This document shows positions 6,408-10,142 of a stretch of 10,142 nucleotides of DNA, piece by piece. Both the position numbers and the translations under genes were made by a program. The stretch spans positions 1 through 10,142 of the forward strand of contig CALKKA010000062.1 of NCBI GenBank assembly GCA_937995495.1, in the 5' to 3' direction. Origin of the DNA: an uncultured Phycisphaerae bacterium (GTDB lineage: Bacteria; Planctomycetota; Phycisphaerae; Sedimentisphaerales; Anaerohalosphaeraceae). The notes under the pieces were generated by a model. It had not been told where the DNA came from. It did no database searches and saw only the letters and a list, made by a program, of their open reading frames with translations. Within the stretch, counting starts at the first letter, position 1. Each line of letters begins with the position of its first letter.

Positions 6408-6941
6408 ATGAAACAACAACCCCAAACCAATCGAGCATGCGGCTTTACCCTGACCGAAGTCGTCACGGTTATCGCCATGGTGGGAATTATCACACTGGGT
6501 GTGGGTATCCTGCTGGCGAATGGTCAAAAGAGTTGGGGGACATTGTTCGGCCGGGTCTATGGAGATTCAGCGGTGGACAGTTTCGCCGCACACAAGGCAT
6601 TCGACACGGTGTGCCGCAAATCAAGCCGCCGCAAACATGTTTTGAGCGAAAGCGGAGATTTTTTGGAACTGTATTATTGGGATCACGCTTCGACGGCTTC
6701 GACACCGGAGAATTATGCGCGCTTCTATCAGAACCATAAAGAGATGGTTGTCGAGTATGGGAAAATGCAGACGGGTACCTGGCAACCCGACGCGGGAATA
6801 TCGGGGGCCCCTGTCACGCTTGCGCGCGATGTTGAATCGTTAACATTTGCCGTCGAGGGGACTTCGGTTCAGATGTTTTTAAATTATTCAGATGCCGCAA
6901 AGATGCCGGTGGTGTGTTCATCCGTACGGCATAATGATTAG
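6408..6941 (+). CDS. Minor pilin, PilW/GspJ-like, copy 1
   Basis: This 177-residue minor prepilin has leader MKQQPQTNRACG and mature start FTLTEVVTVIAMVGIITLG, with Glu at +5. The segment after the helix (KSWGTLFGRVYGDSAVDSF, then AFDTVCRKSSRR) and the later YYWDH...ARFYQ and FLNY parts match the paralogue at 8681-9202 in order. ATG 6408 has AGGG 5 nt upstream, and the gene begins 7 bp after the previous stop, indicating tight coupling. GTG at 6402 is an alternative that adds only two residues. PilW/GspJ-like minor subunits sit beneath the PilX/GspK-like tip protein, which is encoded next. Assigned by N-terminal style, size and order. Confidence 0.85.
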   Translation: MKQQPQTNRACGFTLTEVVTVIAMVGIITLGVGILLANGQKSWGTLFGRVYGDSAVDSFAAHKAFDTVCRKSSRRKHVLSESGDFLELYYWDHASTASTPENYARFYQNHKEMVVEYGKMQTGTWQPDAGISGAPVTLARDVESLTFAVEGTSVQMFLNYSDAAKMPVVCSSVRHND

Positions 6942-6954
6942 GGCGAGGCATTCA

Positions 6955-8166
6955 ATGCGCAGACTCAAAAGAAAAAAACAGCGAAAAGGCGCCATCCTGG
7001 CGCTCATGGTGATGGTGGTGCTACTGCTGTCCATGAGCAGCCTGGCATTGATCCGGGTGGGTACCGAGGCCCGTCTTCGGACGGTTCGAAGCGGTCTTCA
7101 AACCGGGGCGCGGTTTGCAGCCGATGGCGGCATCGAACGAGCGCTTTACCTGATGAACCAGCAACTGGAAGCCGGGACCTGGACACTGGATGATGTTCCT
7201 ACCTATCACGCCCACCCATTGACGGCCAGCAACGCTGACTACACGGTCGGTTTTTCCGGGGACCTGATGAACGGCTACCAGATCACCTCGGAGGGCCGCA
7301 GCGGCAATCAGACAAAAACCGTGCGGGCAACGGTGGCCCTGACAAGTCCGATCGCAGAAGACTTTGCTGTTTTCTGTCGAAATGAACTGATCGCAAAGAG
7401 TAAATCCGAGATCGGCGGTTACAATTCCAGTGACCCGTCTGATACGGATGTTGATGTCAAAATCGGGACACAAGGTTCGGGTGATAATGCAATCAACCTC
7501 AAAAAAAGTACCGACCTCAACGCTGATATACTTATTGGACCTGGCGGCGATCCGGATGCTGTCATTAAATCCAAGGATCAGTTAAACATTAACGGCGAAA
7601 TCTTTGTCCTGCCGATCGACTATGACCTGCCGCCGGTCACAGCGCCGGATTACACGGCATCGCAGGGGGCCATTGCCGGAAAGAATGTTACATTGAACGC
7701 CCTGGACAGCGGGAAGTACTCGAGCATCAACATCTCGAACGGTGGAACCCTGTCGGTCAACGGTGACCTGACACTCTATGTCACTGGCGACATTGACCTT
7801 AAAAAAGACGCTGCAATTGAAGTGAAGGAAAATGCGACCCTGGAGATTTATTTTGACGGGGATATTGACGCCCAAAATTCATCGGGTTTCAACAATCAAA
7901 CTGAAATCCCCGCCAATTTGAAACTCTACGGCACCGGCACACAGCAGAAGATCGACATCAAAAATTCGTCAGATCTCTATGGAGTAGTCTATGCGCCGAA
8001 CGCGGAAATGACGGTACACAATAATGTCGATGCCTATGGTTCGTTCATCGTCAACACGTTTGAACTAAAGAACGGCGGACAGATTTACTATGACGAAGCT
8101 CTCAAGCAGGTCCATGAAGATGATCCGCTCGTTCGTTTTACGATCACCCGCTGGGAAGAACTGTAG
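6955..8166 (+). CDS. PilX/GspK-like minor pilin with long beta-helix-type C-terminal domain, copy 1
   Basis: This gene encodes 403 residues. A strongly basic leader (MRRLKRKKQRKG) precedes a hydrophobic helix, AILALMVMVVLLLSMSSLAL, then an Arg-rich helix and the motif FAADGGIERAL (54-64), as in PilX N-terminal domains. Position +5 is hydrophobic, not Glu, which is also the case for GspK. From about residue 140 the protein turns into Gly/Asn/Asp-rich beta strands. The stretch about 265-395 (LTLYVTGDIDL, LEIYFDGDI, LYGVVYAPNAEM) looks like a right-handed beta-solenoid or DUF7305-type domain; that name is from memory and untested. The ATG has GGCGAGG 6 nt upstream, and the gene starts 13 bp after the PilW-like stop. 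It is likely the exposed tip subunit of the first set. Homologous along its length to the partial protein at 9281-10142. Confidence 0.87.
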   Translation: MRRLKRKKQRKGAILALMVMVVLLLSMSSLALIRVGTEARLRTVRSGLQTGARFAADGGIERALYLMNQQLEAGTWTLDDVPTYHAHPLTASNADYTVGFSGDLMNGYQITSEGRSGNQTKTVRATVALTSPIAEDFAVFCRNELIAKSKSEIGGYNSSDPSDTDVDVKIGTQGSGDNAINLKKSTDLNADILIGPGGDPDAVIKSKDQLNINGEIFVLPIDYDLPPVTAPDYTASQGAIAGKNVTLNALDSGKYSSINISNGGTLSVNGDLTLYVTGDIDLKKDAAIEVKENATLEIYFDGDIDAQNSSGFNNQTEIPANLKLYGTGTQQKIDIKNSSDLYGVVYAPNAEMTVHNNVDAYGSFIVNTFELKNGGQIYYDEALKQVHEDDPLVRFTITRWEEL

Positions 8167-8186
8167 TCAAGCTGAAGGGAAAAAAG

Positions 8187-8660
8187 ATGACGCTGACACA
8201 TCAAACTAAAAGAGGCGCATTCACATTGATCGAATGCATGGTGGTGATGCTGATCCTGATGATCACGCTTAGTGGGATCATGGGATTTCGATACTATTCG
8301 GTATTGAGTGCTGAACGGGCTGAGACACAGCTGCTTGCCGCACGCTCTGCGACCGTTATCACAGAGGCATGGCGTGCTCAGAAAGGGGCCCTTGATTTTG
8401 ATCCCACCCAACAAAGCTTTGACAGTCACTTTCTGATCGAATCCGGCAGTGTTTCCGCTTTTTCGGGAACGCCGGAGCCGAGCCATAAATACCTGGGAAA
8501 CTATCAGATCCAAATCGAAGGGCGGCGGTTTAATGCCAGCTTGATCTATGAAGACTCTGTCGATGTGCCAAACGCACGCATCCTGCATGTGGTGCTGGGG
8601 TGGATGGACGGAAAACAGCTTGAGCAAACCTACCACCTATCGACCTTAACCCAAACATAG
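8187..8660 (+). CDS. Minor pilin, PilV/GspI-like, copy 2, with Ala before the cleavage site
   Basis: This 157-residue prepilin has leader MTLTHQTKRGA followed by FTLIECMVVMLILMITLSG. If cleavage keeps Phe as residue +1 and Glu at +5, the residue before the cut is Ala, not the usual Gly. Cutting after Gly10 would instead put Glu at +6. The globular part carries EAWRAQKGALDFDPT, YQIQIEGRRFNASLIYED and VVLGW, collinear with the paralogue at 5897-6400. It starts 20 bp after the first PilX-like gene, with GAAGGGA as Shine-Dalgarno, and ends 20 bp before the next gene. It opens the second V-W-X block. A Cys follows Glu+5 (FTLIEC), inside the membrane helix. Confidence 0.85.
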   Translation: MTLTHQTKRGAFTLIECMVVMLILMITLSGIMGFRYYSVLSAERAETQLLAARSATVITEAWRAQKGALDFDPTQQSFDSHFLIESGSVSAFSGTPEPSHKYLGNYQIQIEGRRFNASLIYEDSVDVPNARILHVVLGWMDGKQLEQTYHLSTLTQT

Positions 8661-8680
8661 ACACACTAGGCGGGACTATT

Positions 8681-9202
8681 ATGAAGAAAACAAGAAGCTA
8701 TTTTGGATTTACGATCACCGAGCTGATCCTGGCGATCGCTGTCAGTTCAATCATCGTTCTGGCCCTTGGCGCCGTCATGCTGGATACACAACGGGGATGG
8801 ATCGACTCGTATGCCAAGGTCCATGGCGGAGCGACCACTGATGCAGCCGTCGTTAAAACCGCGTTTGATCGAGTCGTCCGTAAGGCATCCCGTGCTCTTT
8901 ATCATTTTAACGGGAGCGATGATATCACCGTCTATTACTACGACAACTGGCTGACATCCACAGAACCGGATCGGTATGCACGGTTCTTTCGCTCAGTCGA
9001 CACTCCGTCGGAGATGTCTGTTCAACACGGTCTGTACGAGGGAGGCGTTAAAAAAGATGTTATATCCGATATCCTGCTGGCTTCGAATGTGACCGATCTG
9101 GAGTTTATGCCGATCAGCGGCGGGATCCAAATTAAACTGGCGTTGGACGATGGACGCGAAAATACGACCGTCCTGTCGACTGCAATTTTACATAATGAGT
9201 AG
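8681..9202 (+). CDS. Minor pilin, PilW/GspJ-like, copy 2
   Basis: This 173-residue prepilin has leader MKKTRSYFG and mature start FTITELILAIAVSSIIVLALG, with Glu at +5. The downstream segments RGWIDSYAKVHGGATTDAA, AFDRVVRKASRA, ITVYYYDNW and RYARFFRS line up with the protein at 6408-6941. Similarity is clear but well diverged, which points to an old duplication. The Shine-Dalgarno is moderate (AGGCGGGA). The gene starts 20 bp after the previous stop. It is expected to partner the PilX-like protein encoded next. Confidence 0.86.
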   Translation: MKKTRSYFGFTITELILAIAVSSIIVLALGAVMLDTQRGWIDSYAKVHGGATTDAAVVKTAFDRVVRKASRALYHFNGSDDITVYYYDNWLTSTEPDRYARFFRSVDTPSEMSVQHGLYEGGVKKDVISDILLASNVTDLEFMPISGGIQIKLALDDGRENTTVLSTAILHNE

Positions 9203-9280
9203 TTAAGTGGTGTTTAATCAGGGACGATACTATCGTGGAATGAACTATGGACACAATAGGTCCGATAAGCGAGAGCTAAA
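9203..9280 (+). other. Spacer before the second PilX-like gene
   Basis: These 78 nt are the longest gap inside the minor-pilin blocks; the corresponding gap in copy 1 is 13 bp. It holds the short palindrome ACGAT-ACT-ATCGT and a 4-bp GGAC/GTCC pair. TACTAT inside the palindrome could serve as a weak -10 box, but no good -35 is present. Nothing coding is seen. Confidence 0.4.
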
Positions 9281-10142
9281 ATGACACAACAGACCCAAAA
9301 AATGAGATCGTTAAAGAGACCCGGGTCAGTACTGGTGTTGGTGGTGCTGGTGGTGCTGATCAGCTTTATTATCGGAACCGGACTGTTGGCCCTGGGGACT
9401 CAATCCCGAGTTTCCTCTGTCAATCAGGTGCAGGATATGAAAGCGCGTTCTGCAGCGGATGCGGGCATGGAAAGAGCGCTTCAGGAAATTAACAATGCTG
9501 TGAGAGCGAAAACCTGGTCCGAGAGTGTCACGCCCTATGTCAATAATGCGGCCCTGCCTTTCTCAGACTCTGTCTATTCGATCAAAACCCATTACGATAC
9601 GACAGACGGCTACCAGGTCGTATCGGTCGGGACGGATAGAGACTATACCCGTTCGGTCAGCGCCACACTGGGGCTCAGGGGTCTGTTTGACAATGCGATC
9701 CAGTGCCGCGACAATATTACCCTCAAAGCCGGCACGGTTGTTGATACGATCGATTCAACGATCTCAATGGATCCGGCCGATTGCGACGAAAAAGCCATTA
9801 TCGGAACCAACAGCACCGACCCGGACAGCATCATTCTGAATTGGGGTGTTGTCGTCGACGGTGATGTTGTTGTGGGCGTCGGGGGGGATACGAGCACCGT
9901 GATCAAGGACCTTGGGGCCACAATGGACAGCAGTTACCCCATGAGCACATCTGTCGAGTTTCCAGCGATTTCGGCGCCATCACTGTTTGGGCCGGACACA
10001 TCAATCGGCATCAAAAAAAATGAAAAGACGATCGGGCCTGGCGGGGATTTCCCTGCAAACGGACGATTTGACAATATTAAGATGAGCCAGGGGACAACGC
10101 TCAGGGTGATCGGTGACTGCACATTATATATCACCGGCGATG
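9281..10142 (+). CDS. PilX/GspK-like minor pilin, copy 2, C-terminus beyond right edge
   Basis: The frame is open from ATG 9281 to the window edge, giving 287 residues with no stop. The leader MTQQTQKMRSLKRPG precedes SVLVLVVLVVLISFIIG, and the PilX-like motif SAADAGMERAL (57-67) follows. Position +5 is hydrophobic, as in copy 1. It is collinear with the protein at 6955-8166: shared blocks include CR near the start of the beta-rich part, IGT, GGD...VIK, and LRVIGDCTLYITGD against LSVNGDLTLYVTGD. It carries extra cysteines (QCRDN, ADCDE, GDCTL) where copy 1 has a single Cys (FCRN), so a disulfide is possible. ATG 9302 is an alternative start. The Shine-Dalgarno is weak (GAGAG). The remaining C-terminus lies outside the window. 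Confidence 0.85.
   Translation, partial: MTQQTQKMRSLKRPGSVLVLVVLVVLISFIIGTGLLALGTQSRVSSVNQVQDMKARSAADAGMERALQEINNAVRAKTWSESVTPYVNNAALPFSDSVYSIKTHYDTTDGYQVVSVGTDRDYTRSVSATLGLRGLFDNAIQCRDNITLKAGTVVDTIDSTISMDPADCDEKAIIGTNSTDPDSIILNWGVVVDGDVVVGVGGDTSTVIKDLGATMDSSYPMSTSVEFPAISAPSLFGPDTSIGIKKNEKTIGPGGDFPANGRFDNIKMSQGTTLRVIGDCTLYITGD

Larger units (their letters stand above)
5897..10142 (+). repeat. Tandem duplication of a three-gene minor-pilin block
   Basis: Block 1 (5897-8166) and block 2 (8187-10142, truncated by the window) each hold PilV-like, PilW-like and PilX-like genes in the same order and orientation. Each protein of block 2 matches its counterpart in block 1 along its length by motif order. 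Nucleotide identity is visibly low, so this is an old duplication, or two separately acquired sets, not a recent repeat. Confidence 0.82.

Noticed and set aside
9224..9236. Palindrome ACGAT-ACT-ATCGT as a terminator before the last gene
   Set aside because: The stem is only 5 bp and no T-tract follows.

Overview
The window reads as bacterial chromosomal DNA from a diderm organism. Most of it is one rightward cluster encoding the core of a type II secretion / type IV pilus-like machine. The PilX-like proteins with long beta-helix-type C-terminal regions, together with the style of the short GspG-like pilin, remind me of Planctomycetota or related PVC-type bacteria. That placement is an impression from protein style, not a computed result, and is low confidence.

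Layout. (1) Positions 1-646, minus strand: a 65-residue cysteine-rich membrane protein gene (449-646), followed by an unrecognised cytoplasmic-looking protein that runs off the left edge (1-420). (2) 647-914: a divergent intergenic region with a plausible sigma70-type promoter (854-882) for the rightward cluster. (3) 915-2189: a histidine-kinase-like protein whose phosphoacceptor His is replaced by Tyr and whose ATP-site Asn is replaced by Ile, fused to an intact-looking receiver domain. (4) 2205-3974 gspE (assembly ATPase), 4009-5211 gspF (platform protein), 5330-5728 gspG-like major pseudopilin. (5) 5729-5896: a strong stem-loop (terminator or attenuator), then an AT-rich leader with three tandem 8-mers and their inverted copy. 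(6) 5897-10142: six minor-pilin-like genes forming two tandem copies of one three-gene block, PilV/GspI-like, PilW/GspJ-like and PilX/GspK-like. The last gene is cut by the right edge.

How they work together. GspE would power, and GspF anchor, assembly of a filament made mainly of the GspG-like subunit. Each V-W-X set could form a priming or tip complex, so the cell may be able to build two kinds of tip. The stem-loop after the major pseudopilin gene would keep minor subunits at lower level. The kinase-like/receiver protein, 15 bp upstream of gspE, is probably a phosphorylation-responsive regulator or scaffold for this machine, not a working kinase. Secretin, GspC/L/M, prepilin peptidase and a PilT-like retraction ATPase are absent from this window, so they must be elsewhere if the machine is complete.

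Most notable points: the tandem duplication of the whole minor-pilin triad, the degenerate kinase with intact receiver, one minor pilin with Ala instead of Gly before the cleavage site, and the Cys-cluster mini membrane protein. I see no CRISPR array, tRNA, rRNA or insertion sequence.
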